Shown piece by piece: positions 36,882 through 50,295 of a DNA stretch of 64,000 nt (position 1 is the first letter of the stretch; every line of letters begins with the position of its first letter). The DNA lies in contig NC_065904.1 in the NCBI RefSeq assembly GCF_905147045.1, forward strand, positions 9,362,001-9,426,000. Reading direction: 5' to 3'. The translations under genes were made by a program, and so were the position numbers. The notes below the pieces were generated by a model that saw nothing but the letters and a program-made list of their open reading frames with translations, was not told where the DNA came from and searched no databases. This DNA comes from Nymphalis io. Its lineage: Eukaryota; Arthropoda; Insecta; Lepidoptera; Nymphalidae.

Positions 36882-39299
36882 TATATATATATAAGAGATA
36901 TTCAATCAAGTACACTAATGTTAATATTACCAATTTATTTCCAATTTAATACTCACAGCTCGAGGGCTAATTTTAATTTAAATGTGTAAGTAATAACTAT
37001 TTTAGTATCACAGACAGAAACCATTTAAATATTATTTAATTTAATTATTATTATCATATCTTTCTCCACAGACACGTGGCTTGGATTGCATTTTCTTTTT
37101 AATAATACCTACCATTTTGCTTCTAATTAAAAAAAAAATCACAACATAAATACACTAACGCAATAAAATACTGCAACTACACTATGCTAATATTCAAAGT
37201 TTAAAAAGGACTTAATATCAGGAAGTATATGTAGGTGTTCATGCTTAGATTAGAAAAGGTACGCCTCATATTAAAAGCATTCTGCGTAGGAACATGATTA
37301 AGTTATAAGAGTTATAACGCCGTGTAAAGTTAAAAAAAATTGTAGTATTATAGTTTTTTTTCCACAGATATCACGTGATCACTCAAGCGTAATGTTTATT
37401 GACGTGTGTGTTCTTATTTCGAAAGCTTGAACAATTCAAAGTATTGTTATTACAAAATCATTTAAAAACACAAATTGATTTGACGAAATCCAACGCTTGT
37501 AATCAACATACAAATGGAAACCTGTAGGTGGTCCATTTGTCTTACGAGATGATATCAAAAAACTTTTGATAATCTTTATAGAATGCATTGAGTACCGTGT
37601 TTCGTAACAAACAAATACTTTACACATTCACAATATTTTTAGATGCGCACCGCAATGGCACTTTGCTTTAGGGTTACGTGCTTTGGGGATTAGCATAAAT
37701 ATATTCCATTTTTAAAATAAACTTTTTTTTTTACTTTTGTGACAATGTTATATAAAAAAAACTCTTTCGAAAATTCCAGTACCAATATATCTCTTAAGGT
37801 GCGTTCGAATTAAATATAAAATTTAAACTTAGAATAGGTGTATAATTTCATATTAGCTTTATAACGGATGTTGCCCTATAAAATAATATTATCCGTATAT
37901 CAAATTTATCGTCACCTTACTTAATTGACTGTCGGTCTAGATAGCATTAAGCCCACGTACTGGCAGGATGACATCGTTTAGACCTCCGCCTGTATCAATT
38001 GAAAATAATACTTCCCATTGTGATGGTGTTAGTATTAAAGAGTTTAGTATTCCCGTATAAAATAATTATTTTCGGTCGCTTTCAACTAAGTACGTGGAAT
38101 AATAAAATAACTCAGCCTTAATATTATAGCTGTCATTGTCATAATCTTAATAAACGTCGTCAAAAATTATTATGACGTCATTAAAAAATCCAAAATGGTG
38201 TCCGCGCTATAAAAATTAATAACGTGTTATAATTTGATTCGGCGTTCATTTCTTTGTAATAGTAAATAATACTTACAATTTATACTTGCCTTTGTTTTTA
38301 TAATTGTATTTGTATGAAGTTATTAATAAAGAGTAATTGATTTGACTAATTAATTCGATGTATTCAGTAAATAAATACTGTACCTATAAAATAATTTTTA
38401 TTAACGAATTCCAGAATAGATTACTGTAATTATAGGAAAAAAGGACAAAGAAAAAGGTGGATACATTGTGTGAGTTTATAATTGAGTGAATAAAGAATAT
38501 AGTTCATTAAAAAATAACCGTAATTATTATTAGCACAAGAGCAAAACTCCGTAAGAATAAAACATAAATAACTCATAATAACTATAACAATTTGCGCTTA
38601 TTCGATAGGAATTTAGATAACGCAAACGAAACAGTTTCAAGCAAACGCTGTCGTTTTATATCAGTTAAACTATTTAGAGCAGCAATTACTGCACCAAGAC
38701 TCACTTAACACTGGCTATTAGTATTAAACCAATAGTAATGCTATTGATATAATCTATGTCACCAGATAAAATTTATTGAGCGCTTTCATTAATCGTTTTT
38801 GATTTCGATCATGGCCTCAACAGTATGTACGTATATATTGTAATTTCAGAAATTGCATAAAAAAAAAAAACGTGATAATAAAAAATTTGGGTGCGAAAAT
38901 GACGACTGTTCTGTTTTGGGGAGACGGAAACTCGGTATACTGAAGAGAGATGAAGCGATTCACATTTTAACGGTTTAATTGCCTGAAACTAGTTTATATT
39001 GGCTAACACCTAGTCTTAAAGAGAAAATTAAATGAAAATTAAAAACATTCGGTAATAACATGAATACATACAGTAAGTTTTAATACAAGACCTACGGACG
39101 ACTTTCTTTATTGTATTTCATAAACGGTGTCTTATATTCATAGGCGCCACCCCAAAAAAGTGTACGCGTATTAGATGTGCGTAGGACAGTCAGGGCAGGG
39201 CATCAAAATCGAACAAGCTACTTTGACCGTGAATCATTGAGCTATTCATGTTATATTTTTGATCAATGAAATTAACTGAAATATTTTCAGGTTATCATC
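36882..39299. other. AT-rich intronic stretch
   Basis: No exon or repeat recognised. The ORF at 37436-37627 has no family signature. Confidence 0.45.
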
Positions 39300-39405
39300 A
39301 TTACAAACATTTGAGCAGCTTGTTGGAATAAGGTCCAAACCTTATTATCAATATAAGAGTAGGCTTTTGTTTAGCAGTAGGACTTTTACATACTGTTATT
39401 TCACT
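39300..39405 (+). repeat. SINE family A 3' remnant
   Basis: catttgagcagcttgttgga, then aaggtccaaacctta and tttagcagtaggac follow the family A 3' order. Old. Confidence 0.5.
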
Positions 39406-40904
39406 ACGTAACGTTGTTTAGTTGTAGTGGTTTAGAATAAATAAAGTAATAGTTAACTTCTTTTCGTAATTGGGTTTACAACATGTCCATTCTCTGTGGC
39501 CTCTGTCGACGTAATGCCGAGAGCGGGCGCATCGCATGACAATTAGGTTTATTAATATACTAAACATCACACTATTCTTTATAATTATTACTGGCCTTTT
39601 CTACAGTGTTCTCAACTAAATTCCTAATTGAAATGACGAAAAACAAACGTCAGGTGACACTAAATTAAATACGAAAAAAATGTAAGGTTCAAGTCGCCTG
39701 TGAACACCGTACACTATACATAAATTAATAATTTATTCAAAGAAGAGCAACCGTTGAAACCTTAGAACAGTGACAAAATAGAAACGACATTGATTGACGA
39801 AAAAGTTTACGAAATAATTATAAAAACGAACCTAAGTTTTAAAATCCCTTCAGTAGTGCTTCTTTAAGATTACAAATCTCATATTCTATTCGCGAAATGT
39901 TAAAAACCCACCTACGGTTTTACGCTATTTTTGATGGGTTTATTATTTAAATGTAAGTCACTATCGTCTATATTCCAATGAGACAATTTTTACTGAATAG
40001 CTCGACAGTTCGACATTTACATACCGCAAAGCGCTATCTCAGTTACTCTTGAAGTTACTTAGACAATTTATTTATAACTACAGTTACCATAAATCCTTTT
40101 TGTTTTATATTACGATTAAATACAAACTACCGCTTTAGTTGATAATTATATTTAGTCTGTGTGGCCTTTAAATTTATTGAGTGCTAAGTGTCATGTGTTT
40201 ATCTTGTCACATTAATGATTAATTTACTTCGCAAAGTTGGAAACTCGATGTTATTAAATTATATTTAATTCTTCTATATGCTTTCGATAAATAATAATTA
40301 AAGCCAAATAAACTATAATTAAATTAAATGATTTGAATATATTGACTTTATAATAGAGTAAGTTATACATCTTATATTTAATAATGAATAGAAAAGCCTA
40401 CTGTGGTTTAAGCAAGCCAAGCTATACTACTTCCACTAAGCAAACTGTTCTGTGGTTAAATTAATGACAAGCTCGTGTTGAACGACCGTTGGCCGCCCTA
40501 TAATGGACATGACCCTGTCTTTTAGAATACAAAATGTGCTGTGGTGGTTTTTACAAACAACCGATTGGTGGTAGACCTTGTGCCGAACCAACGTATCTAG
40601 CAAATATACTAATCAATGCCAACCAATAGACAGAGATAGAGTAGTATGGCAACACAACATTAGATACTAAAATATAATTCTTTTTTTAAAATGTCATCTA
40701 TTTAATGGAATCAAAACCAGCAAGGCACAAACAGTACAACCAAAGAGAATTTACTGCAAATTTTTACTTATAAAATCAATAACTTTATTATATTATTGTA
40801 TATATATAATCTATGTATTTTCTTACTTTGAGAAAAGAGCCGTCAACGTCTCTTTCAACATCAAACAAATAAACCTATTGCTTCAAATGTGAAAGAAAGC
40901 AAAT
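39406..40904. other. AT-rich intronic stretch
   Basis: Nothing recognised. Confidence 0.45.
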
Positions 40905-41105
40905 GGAACACCTGATGATAAGTGTGACACCACCCGTACACATTGGTTCTGTGAGAAACATTAAACACTCCTTAGATCGCCAAAGCGACACTAACCTTGT
41001 GAACTAAGATATTATGTCCCATGATTCTGTAGTTACACTGGCTCACTCAACATTTAAACCAGAACACGACAATATTAAGTCTTGCTGTTTCGCGGTAGAA
41101 TATAT
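40905..41105 (-). repeat. Family B repeat, diverged
   Basis: On the minus strand: tattctaccgcgaaacagca, then gagtgagccagtgtaactac, ttagttcacaaggttagtg and a decayed tail with cttatcatcaggtg. The 5' head is missing. Confidence 0.65.
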
Positions 41106-42161
41106 GATAGTATATACCAAGTATAAATATTACAAAAAAAATAATTAAATACTATTTTAATTCCATAATATATTATGAAGGTTCATTATATAGATGTATT
41201 TTGAATGCTAATCACATATTGCATCAAGTGGTACGGATACAGTCACTGATAGTGCGCACAAATATTGACGGCGATGTGTGAAGAACACGTGGGAACTTAA
41301 GTCCCCGATCTTGTAATGCCACAGATTATAAAACAGATGCGACGCAAACCATCCAGATTTCATTATATTATATTTTAGAAAAAACTTTTTAGTAAGGTTA
41401 CTTCTTAGACAGTTGAAACTGACGAAGAGATATTTAGGAAGGAAATACTGATTGATTTACCAAAATACAGTCAAACCCTAATCCAGATGTATTTATTATT
41501 GTTTTAAACTTTTTAAAATAAAAAAAAAATCTGTTTTTTTCGTCATGTAATTAGCAAAGAACGGGTAAACCTAAATCTATTAATTAATTCAGAGCGCGAG
41601 CCTTGAGATTTAAATTGTTTATTTTTAATTATCATAGCAATATTTTATTTTACTTTACTTTTTACTTTATTTAATCGATATCACGAATATATCAAAATAC
41701 AATATATTAATATGATTTCATACATAATGATTAATTACTTGAAAGATTTACTAAAAAAGAATTATACACTAAACATATGTAGGAAGTTTAAAATGAAAAT
41801 TAAAAAACCAAAAAAAAAAAAACAAATCGAACTGGTGTCAAGATTAGCACGTTTAAACAAAGAACATATTAATGTATTGTAATTTGTCAGTTAATCACTG
41901 TTAGTTGAACAATGAAAGTAAAATAGGTTAAGTAAGATTAGATAAGCTTATGTTAAACGTTTCTACTGGCTGATTAACTTAAATGTCGTTAATGATAACA
42001 GCTGTGTTAGATAATCGACTATTTGATTACACTTTCAGAAACCCACAGACCGTTATAATGGAATTACGTAAATTTTATGTAATTAATATAAATGAATGTT
42101 ACATTTATGATATATAATTTAAAAAAAATCTTAAGCAATTAACTATGGTAATTATGTGAAA
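41106..42161. other. AT-rich intronic stretch
   Basis: Nothing recognised. Confidence 0.45.
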
Positions 42162-42174
42162 GTATACGCAAGTA

Positions 42175-42480
42175 AAGAGCCGAGATGGCTTAATGGTTAG
42201 AACGCGTGAATCTTAACCGATGATCGTTGCTTCAAACCCTGGCAAGCACCACTAAATTTTCATGTGCTTAGTTTGTGTTTATAATAATCACATGCTTGAC
42301 GGTAAAGGAAAACATCGTTAGGAAACCTGCAAGTGTCTAATTTCATCGAAATTCTACCACATGTGTATTCTACCAACCCACATTGGAACAGCGTGGTGGA
42401 ATAAGCTCCAAACCTTCTCCTCAAAAGGGAGAGGAGGCCTTAGCTCAGCAGTTAGTCATTAACAGGCTGTTACTACTACT
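42175..42480 (+). mobile_element. SINE family A, full length with target duplication
   Basis: The head is agccgagatggcttaatggt; the 3' end is attaacaggctgttactac. Flanks gtatacgcaagta at 42162-42174 and 42481-42493 form a perfect 13-base target duplication. Confidence 0.88.
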
Positions 42481-42775
42481 GTATACGCAAGTAGGTATAT
42501 AATAGAAATGTAACAATATTTATATGTCTGATTTATTAATTTATATTACTAACTTTGCTCGGTATAAAAACAATAGTTATTTTTTGTGTAATAATCATGT
42601 TCTTAGGAAATATAAAATGTGTTATAAAAGAAAGTTATCTCTAGAAGATTTCTTCGAGACACTCTTGATATGAGTAAGTAATTATATTTTATTTTCACGA
42701 TGTCATCATACATTTGAGCATGATTGAATAACAAACGTAAAAACACAAAATAGTTCACAACTATTTCAGGCAAAT

Positions 42776-42890
42776 CAGCCGCCTGGTAGATGACCGTCAC
42801 CCACAGACATTATCACAGCAAGAATAAGAATTGTAAACCACGGTCACCACCGTCAATGCACCCGAGCCGCCAGACTCACGTTTATACAAA
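42776..42890 (-). repeat. Family B repeat, decayed 3' part
   Basis: tagatgaccgtcacccacag then acattatcacagcaag resembles the reverse complement of the family B 3' region. Weak. Confidence 0.4.
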
Positions 42891-43105
42891 GCTATTATTA
42901 CAATACGTGTGCAAATAGTAAAAGATAAATTTAATCACATTATCACACAAAGGTTATCGTGCGAATGCTAATTATTATTGTCATTTGTCAATTTATACAT
43001 TAAGTAACGAAATATATTAAGATGTTGAATTAAAGTTTTTTTTAATAAAAAAAACACATTCATTAATAATGAAATCTAATACGTCAAGAAAAATTTTAAA
43101 AATAA

Positions 43106-43295
43106 GATGCAAGATCATCCCTTCGGCTTTACTTGCATTCCGAGCACGGGTATGTTAACAAGCTTAACTTCTAAAATCAAAGCTAATGAGCTTTTCTAAG
43201 AAAGTACCCCAATAATCGGTGCTCTCCGGGCATGGAACACAGTTCCTCGTGATCTACAGACTTATTAGCTACCCACTATCCAAACGAGGCAGTCG
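43106..43295 (-). repeat. SINE family C, decayed copy
   Basis: On the minus strand a head-like gactgcctcgtttggatagt is followed by a decayed B-box region and ggaatgcaagtaaagc. Confidence 0.45.
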
Positions 43296-45428
43296 ATTTC
43301 TAGATTATTGCCGACATATGCGGTTTAGCGTAACTGAATTTCAATAAATAAAATTAAAATTGCTTTAAATGTTTGTCCTCTATACTTTCCTAAACGATTC
43401 ATTTGATTGTGTTGAAAATTTAATGTGTTGTTCTGCTTATGCAAAGGTGCCTGGTCAAAAAAGGAAGAATTTTTCTTTGTATGTTTTTTATTCAATATGC
43501 ACGTTTATTTTACCAGGACGCGAACGGGTAGCTAGTTACTACACAAAAACGAACAAAACCCCAATATGCTTTTACATATAAAAACAATTATGCGTCATAT
43601 TATACTGTTAATGATTATTATTTAATACATTGTATAATAAAATATTTAAAGAAATATTTTAATATAGAATACGTTCTCTCGCGTTTATTATTCTTATATA
43701 AATAACATTTAACATTATGTAGTCAATTGCAAAATACATTGTAAAAAAATACGTTATTTAGGACTTTCGAATCGTATAAATTTATTATTGTTTAATAAGC
43801 CGATATAAATTATACATATAATATATTGAAATTTAAAAATATTTTAAGTGTTTTTTTTTAACATATATTTATAAAACCTGAAAGACAAAGACAAAATTTG
43901 TCATCATGATCACCGATTTACGATGCAATATTTAAACTTTTCTTGTTTTTTTTTAATATCTGTTTTTATAATCTTTGGTAACCGCGAGTCGGTTAAAGGC
44001 ACATCCTACCGCTAATTGTTGTGGGCAACATGTTTGTAACATAAAGATAACACGCATTAGTCCCCAATATCTTCGCCACTTAAGTCTGAGTTCAGTACTT
44101 AAGATTTAAGTACGTACAAGCGGTAACCGAAATATGTTGCAATGGAAAAATAAGCGCGCAATGATTTACATAATCACATAAAATACAATTTACGGGAAGT
44201 AAATATGTAAATGTTTTTAAAGCGATTTAGAACATAAATGTTTATTATTTTTACCTAATATCGCTGCTCAGTGAAAAAAAATACTGTTCGTATATTTTTA
44301 TTTCACTTATAAGCGAATCTACATAATAACTGTAAGCCATATAAGATAAATTTGACAGTTCCCTTTCGGTTAATGCAAAAACATTTCATAACGAGTTTAG
44401 TATACATTTCTCATAAAAATGCAAACCTACTTATATTTAATATTGAGAAAAGCTGACATTTCATGAAATTGACGGCAAACGAGCTGTCATTTTATCGTGC
44501 CAACTTTTTAATTCTCACAAAGCAAAGCATCCTGCCGTAATGCCAATGTATGAAGGCCTCTTTAACGGATACTGTTAATCTGACAGATCGCGAGCGTCGG
44601 ATGTTTTGACAGCATCGCAATTACCTGCCACTTTGTTTGGCGGCTCACTGTACCAACCGTTCACATCCTGTACGTTTCAAACATATTACCCGAGATATTA
44701 ATTGACGTTTAAAAATATTTTTATTTAACTCATAAAAACTTTTGATTTTTTTTTTGAATCTGTCATAGCTCGAACATAACTTAGTTCTATAAAAAAAACT
44801 ATAAGAATAGAGCCAAGCGATCTATCCCGTAATGAGGCTAATGCACTGCTTGGCTGTTTAGTCAATGCACCTCACTGCAAACCGTAGCATCTTTTGTCAT
44901 GAGTTTATCAGATACGTAACTACTGTTGATCTAAATTTTAAACATCAAATAAATGTTAAATTCAAAAAAATAAATAAATTTGTGTTTTTATTTTTATATA
45001 TAGATATTTATTAATACTTTTATTAATAAGCTGAAATAAAATAGGTTACTATGACATTGTACAAAAATAGTAACGTTCGCTTGGAAGGCGCCTGGAGCGT
45101 AAATTTTCTGTCCGACTACAATGACAATAATAAGCTAGGTTAAAAAAAAAAACATTATTAAACTCTGAGACCATCATAATACAAAAGATTCATATATTTT
45201 ACTTTAATAAATGAACAAACAAAATTTGCCTCTTTATAATATCAGTATGTAATGATAAAGAATTATCTCTAGCAGAAACAATTGAAGAAACTAACACTAT
45301 TTACTTGCTTCTGATTCGTGAATTAACATTTGTCATATTCGAAAAAAAAAACAATACAACATATTTAAGAGATGCATGATAGAGATCATTCAGGTTCCCT
45401 TATTAAACTAAAAAAGATAGGCAGACAG
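43296..45428. other. Intronic stretch, no exon seen
   Basis: The ORF at 43369-43581 has no recognisable domain. The part 44480-44900 is less AT-rich than its surroundings and contains an 8-base inverted repeat agccaagc/gcttggct (44811-44818, 44848-44855). Function unknown. Confidence 0.4.
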
Positions 45429-45638
45429 CTGAGCCGACATGGCCCAGTGGGTAGAAGACGTCAATCTTAATCTATGAACGCGAGTTCAAATCTAGACAAG
45501 AAACGCGCACATTTACATATGCTTAATTTTTGTTTATAATTTTCTTTATAATAATATTCTAACATATGTATCAGCCCAAAAAACCACTGCGGAATAGCGT
45601 GATGGGATATGCTACAAAACCTACTTATGAGGAGAAGC
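45429..45638 (+). repeat. SINE family A, diverged near full-length copy
   Basis: gagccgacatggcccagtgg head, B-box-like gcgagttcaaatc, then tatgcttaatttttgttta and a shortened 3' part. Confidence 0.65.
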
Positions 45639-47439
45639 ATTTTTTTTATGGTATTCAGACACCTTTGTGACCTTAATTATGTAATTTAGACATGCCATCC
45701 CACAAGGAATACAATTATCACTTGAAAACCATCATGAGTCATTGCATTTCATTAATTAACTTTATATTACAAACTTAAGTACCTATTACCTAATTATATT
45801 AGCAATTAAAATATCATTAATATATTTTTTTTCTTTGTAAAAACACAATGTCATAAAACACATTTCTGATAATACCTACAATTAGTTATAATTCTGTAAT
45901 TACTTAATTATATATTCAAATTCCTATAAGTCAAATCAGGAAATTTCTATCCTACATCCTTTAAAATAGATTACAAATAATACAATTAAACAATTTGACA
46001 CATCAAACTCATTTAAAACATCGTCTAATCAAATTATGCCCACAACATTTCTGAGTACTGAATGAGAGATGGTCAATGATGAATGGTTACACTTGAAAAT
46101 GAATGCATTCACTGTTCACAGTGAGAACCGAATGCACTAATGTGAATAAACTTTGTTTGTTACTCGTTAAATGTTACTAATATATAAAACAAGGTTTCGA
46201 ATGTATATAATTCAATGTTTACAAAATCTGAATAAACCTAATTTGGTAAATTAAATAATTAGATTATCATTTGAGTTGAGATCAAACAATTTTTTTTTAG
46301 TTTATTTCATTTTTAATTATTCATTGATAAACTAATTTTGGCTGACTTAAATTGTATCATGTTATTGAAAGTGTTTTACAACTTTAATTAAAAATAAACC
46401 CCTTTCGGAATTTTAACTGTTTTTAAAAACAGTTAAATAAATATGTAACTATTTTTATAGTTGCAATCATTCAATATTTTTTATCTATGTAATAAAATGG
46501 GTTAGTTATAGTTTCATTCTGATTAATAACATTATAATATATACATAGCATTTACATACTTTATCATATTGTAATATGTAAAAATCACAATAATTCTTGG
46601 TTATTTTTTATAAATTTACCGGTTTATTTATTTTCATAAATATTTATGCCAACATACTGCAGTAATATTGCAAATGAATTTTCAGTTTTTTAAATTGAGC
46701 TTATCTTTTAGTCGTTATCGGATGACCAAGATTATCAAATTTGATTATGTCTATGATATCAACATGATTCAGAAATCATTGATTCTTTGTTATTTTAATT
46801 TATAATATTTACTAATAATTATTTAAAATTATATAAGAATTTATATACTTAATATATTATCAATGTATTAATTTTTCATTCACTGCTGATATCTCCTTAT
46901 ATATATATTTATATTAATCAATCGAATGAGGTATTTAAATACATTCTATTGCAAACATTACTATTAATTCAGTAAAAACATGCTACAAGTCAAGCAATAA
47001 ATAGGTAATTTAGATTAGATCCATTATTTATTTAACAAAACTACATTTTTTTTATTATTATTATTATATTTATGCGAGCGTATTTTTTAGTAAATTTAAT
47101 ACATAATGTATATTTAGCTCTTAAATTTTGCATGCAATTTTATCGCAAGTGCGAAAAGTATTTCGATACTGATAACACAAAATAGAACTATTGTGGAAGT
47201 TGTTAATCATCCGTTCTAGTTTTTCTTTAACAACTAGACAGTTCACAACATGACATATTTTCCATAACATTGTTATTTCATAGCCTTGAAACGAGAGTTC
47301 AATGTCAAAGATTACGAATAAATGTAAATCGAGAACCTATTTATTATTCAAACTATAGAAACTATTTTACCACATTTAACAAATGAAACAAAAAACTGGA
47401 GCGAATATTAAGTATAAAAAATAGCAAATATCGTCTTAC
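45639..47439. other. Repeat-poor intron next to wunen exon 1
   Basis: AT-rich DNA without recognised SINE or LINE copies. It contains a 26-base perfect palindrome at 46412-46437. Confidence 0.5.
46412..46437. repeat. Perfect 26-base palindrome
   Basis: Arms tttaactgttttt and aaaaacagttaaa meet without a spacer. A second small hairpin, aactat...atagtt, follows at 46447-46462. Confidence 0.85.
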
Positions 47440-47551
47440 CTATAAAAAGTATCGTAAAATCCAGCAAAACTTTTCGCAAAATAAATTTGGAATCACGATC
47501 AATAGTGATCGAATGATTACGAGAGTTCGCTTTGCGTTCATTTCTTTCCAT
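47440..47551 (-). CDS. wun: wunen-like phospholipid phosphatase, first coding exon
   Basis: Starts at the ATG at 47551 in a good context (caaaATGG) and gives 37 codons plus one base before the donor gtaaga at 47439. It reads MERNERKANSRNHS, then a second basic patch, RDSKFILRK, and the first hydrophobic segment, VLLDFTILFI. That segment continues in exon 2 (GFLILVFYLW), giving TM1 at residues 29-48. A short basic cytoplasmic N-terminus before TM1 is usual in the LPP family. The exon-exon phase match and the sequence of exon 2 are what identify it; this exon alone would not. Without later exons the total length and catalytic residues cannot be checked. Confidence 0.85.
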
Positions 47552-47639
47552 TTTGATTGTTATTATTATCAATACAATTTATATATTAAAATAAACCACT
47601 GAAAAACTGTTACACAAACGTTACGAAACGTCAAAGAAG

Positions 47640-47735
47640 AAAACTGAATGCACGGATTGTCAACTCTACACGCGTCAAACACAGAGCGCATGCGCGCGTC
47701 GACTGCGCCATGATCCATGAAACGACGACGGGTGC
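47640..47735 (-). promoter_or_regulatory. Probable wunen promoter and start site
   Basis: A CpG-rich island in AT-rich DNA (gcgcatgcgcgcgtcgactg). On the minus strand tcagtt (47647-47642) fits the arthropod initiator and would place the start near 47645, giving a 5' UTR of about 94 bases. No TATA box is seen at -30. Inference from sequence only. Confidence 0.5.
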
Positions 47736-49424
47736 ACTTACAAAATTAAATACACATCGATCATTATTATACTTATACCAAAAATAAAATAAATTATAAT
47801 TTAAATTGTGTGAAAAAAATGTATAAATCATGAAAAAAATACTGAGTTACAATCACAACATATTGCGTTTAATATAAAATTTACTTATTTAAATAGTTAT
47901 GGTACTGATAAGGCTGAATTACACATTACACGTACTAAGTTGTCAAGTAGTAACTAAATAAGTTACTTTTAAGTGACCTTAATTTAAGTAACGACGCTTT
48001 AAATTTAAAAATGTAGTATATAGTTTAAAAAATTAAAAATAAATTAAAAAACCTATGTATATTTATAAAATTGAGGTAGGCATATCTTTATAAGAAATAA
48101 AACTGACCATGAGTAGGCACAGAATTATACAGCTACTGATATGAATCGATTAAATTTCACAGTTAAATTTCTAAGCTGCGCACAATTATACTACGCTTGG
48201 TTAATTCTCACCTTCCTTTTTAAATATGACAGCCATGGAGATCCAATGTGACAAGAAGGTAAGTCCTTAATATTTTTTTTATTCGATAAAGCAAAAGGCA
48301 TGCCGCATCAGTAATAATCGGTAGCTTTGAACTGACACCTGTGGACCCTTAGACCCTTTTGTTATTTACTTTCATTATTATTGGTTGTGCTTACAGTTTT
48401 TTTAGTTAATTTTAAATAAATGTCATTTTTGATCATTTTTTGTAAACAAGAACCAAATTTAGTTTTACATCTTCATAAGCATGTTATTTTTACTCGACAT
48501 TATCCAACAGTAGGACATTTATTAATATTAGTGAAAAATTATGCCGTTTGAAATACTCACACCTTTTTGGATGGCTAGAAAGATGCTGTAACTACGCAGA
48601 GATGAGATTTGTATGTAGTTATCTGTATAATGTACTATGCTGCTATTTAAACTCTTTTTTAATTATATTAATTTTCTAAACATGACATTTTCTATGCTAA
48701 GATGCCGCACACACAGACACACTTTAGGTTGTTTCAAAATTAATAACGCATAAAAGAATCTTTGTACAGAAATATATTAAAATGTCAATAAAACGGAATG
48801 AAATGTTCAATAATTATTCTTTTTTTAAATCATATATTAATTACCCAAGTTTTGTTTTGTTTTAATTTTAAGCACATATTATATTGTATATTTAGCTGGT
48901 TGTAACAAATAATTGAAAATTTGATAAAAAGTACTTAGGCCAACATTTTTTCTAATGATTTTAGTATTTTTCATAAGAAGCTATATAAAATATGAGAAAA
49001 TATCAAAAACGATATGAAAACTATATTTTCTGGCACTTCTTGTATCCTTCAACAATTTTTCGTCGACCATTAAAGAACTACTCATGATGGGTATTCATAA
49101 GTTAAATTATTGTAGATTACCTTATTATTTATTTAAGACAATTCTACTTGCTCTTTTCTCTTGCCATTTCGAATTATTTATGTTTGAAAATTTGCCTTTT
49201 GTATTTGCGGAATTGGCGGGAATAGATAGCAAAAATTAAGTAATCCTAATCTTAACTATTCTAACGATCATCATGTATGATCATCATATATTGATGAAGT
49301 ATACACATTGTAAGGTGACAGAAAAGTACATGGGGTACCTAATACTGGAGGTATACAGTTACGCGGGCGTAAACTAGTCTTCAATAAAATTTTATTACTT
49401 TTGTTGTGTTTGTGTACCATAAAT
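47736..49424. other. Repeat-poor intergenic stretch
   Basis: No SINE or LINE recognised. A possible short plus-strand exon with donor gtaagt lies at 48226-48258 (see findings). Confidence 0.45.
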
Positions 49425-49437
49425 ATTTTAAACAGTA

Positions 49438-49830
49438 ATAATAATAATAATTTCTTCCAGATCGATTTTGGCCACGGTGGCCAATCTCAAAAGAGATTAG
49501 CCAAATCCGCAGGACATATTATAGTGCACAAGTGTGTGCGCAAACACAGGTGCAGTCTCTATTCCCTAACTCTCAAAATACGATGGGACGGCAATCTGAT
49601 ACGACGGAAAAGAATTCAGGCGCAGGACCAACAACGGCTTTACGTGCTTTCCGAGGCACGATAGTGTACACACTTCCAACTTCCAGACTCCGGGCTGCTT
49701 TATTATAACAATAATTATCGACAAAACTCTTAATAATTTTTATTGGCCTGACCTGGGATTTGAAGTTTAAGCCTACTTTACCTCTGGGTCTGCGGCCTTA
49801 CATGTAGGCACTAGACCAACGACGCAGTAA
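49438..49830 (-). mobile_element. SINE family C, full length
   Basis: The tail is (TAA)n at the left with ttttggccacggtggcc; the tRNA-like head lies at the right, with a disrupted B box. Flanks attttaaacagta (49425-49437) and attttcaacagta (49831-49843) form a 13-base target duplication with one mismatch. The 87-residue ORF across it is incidental. Confidence 0.8.
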
Positions 49831-50295
49831 ATTTTCAACAGTATTTGATATGTAAACTCGAAATATATACTAATAGCATAATATTATGGTATAAATTCAA
49901 ACAATTTTTAGTGCATACAACTCTGTACCGCAATAGATTTCGGCTGATATAAGATTATTCCCCGCTTTTAATCATAAGATATGTAGGGAAAAGAGATTAG
50001 AACACCAATGCCATCTCTTATTATTCCTAGTAAATAATTATTTCAAAATAGCAGTCATCTGCCATCTAGCGTAAGATTGTCGAACTAATTGCCTACTAGT
50101 TACTTTACCAGAATAATTATACAATTGTGCAATAGATGGCGCTACTAAAGATATAAAAAGTTAAGTTTGTTATTCTACCAATAGATGTCATATATTGCTT
50201 ACTTGTAAAAGTTCGGAATTTAATTTTGTATTAAAATAATATACATTTTATATTTTAATTTTAATTATTATAAAATGCATATAGTTTTGAAAACT

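Larger units (their letters stand above)
16668..47439 (-). other. Intron 1 of the wunen-like gene (about 30.8 kb)
   Basis: The intron starts gtaaga at 47439 and ends ttgtctcgtttcag at 16668. It interrupts a codon after its first base (phase 1), and both exons read through in frame. It holds at least five well-preserved family A SINEs, many family B copies, families C to G and one RTE-like fragment. No host exon was recognised inside it. Confidence 0.82.

Noticed and set aside
44811..44855. 8-base inverted repeat agccaagc/gcttggct as a possible microRNA hairpin
   Set aside because: The stem is too short and the 29-base loop is not otherwise paired.
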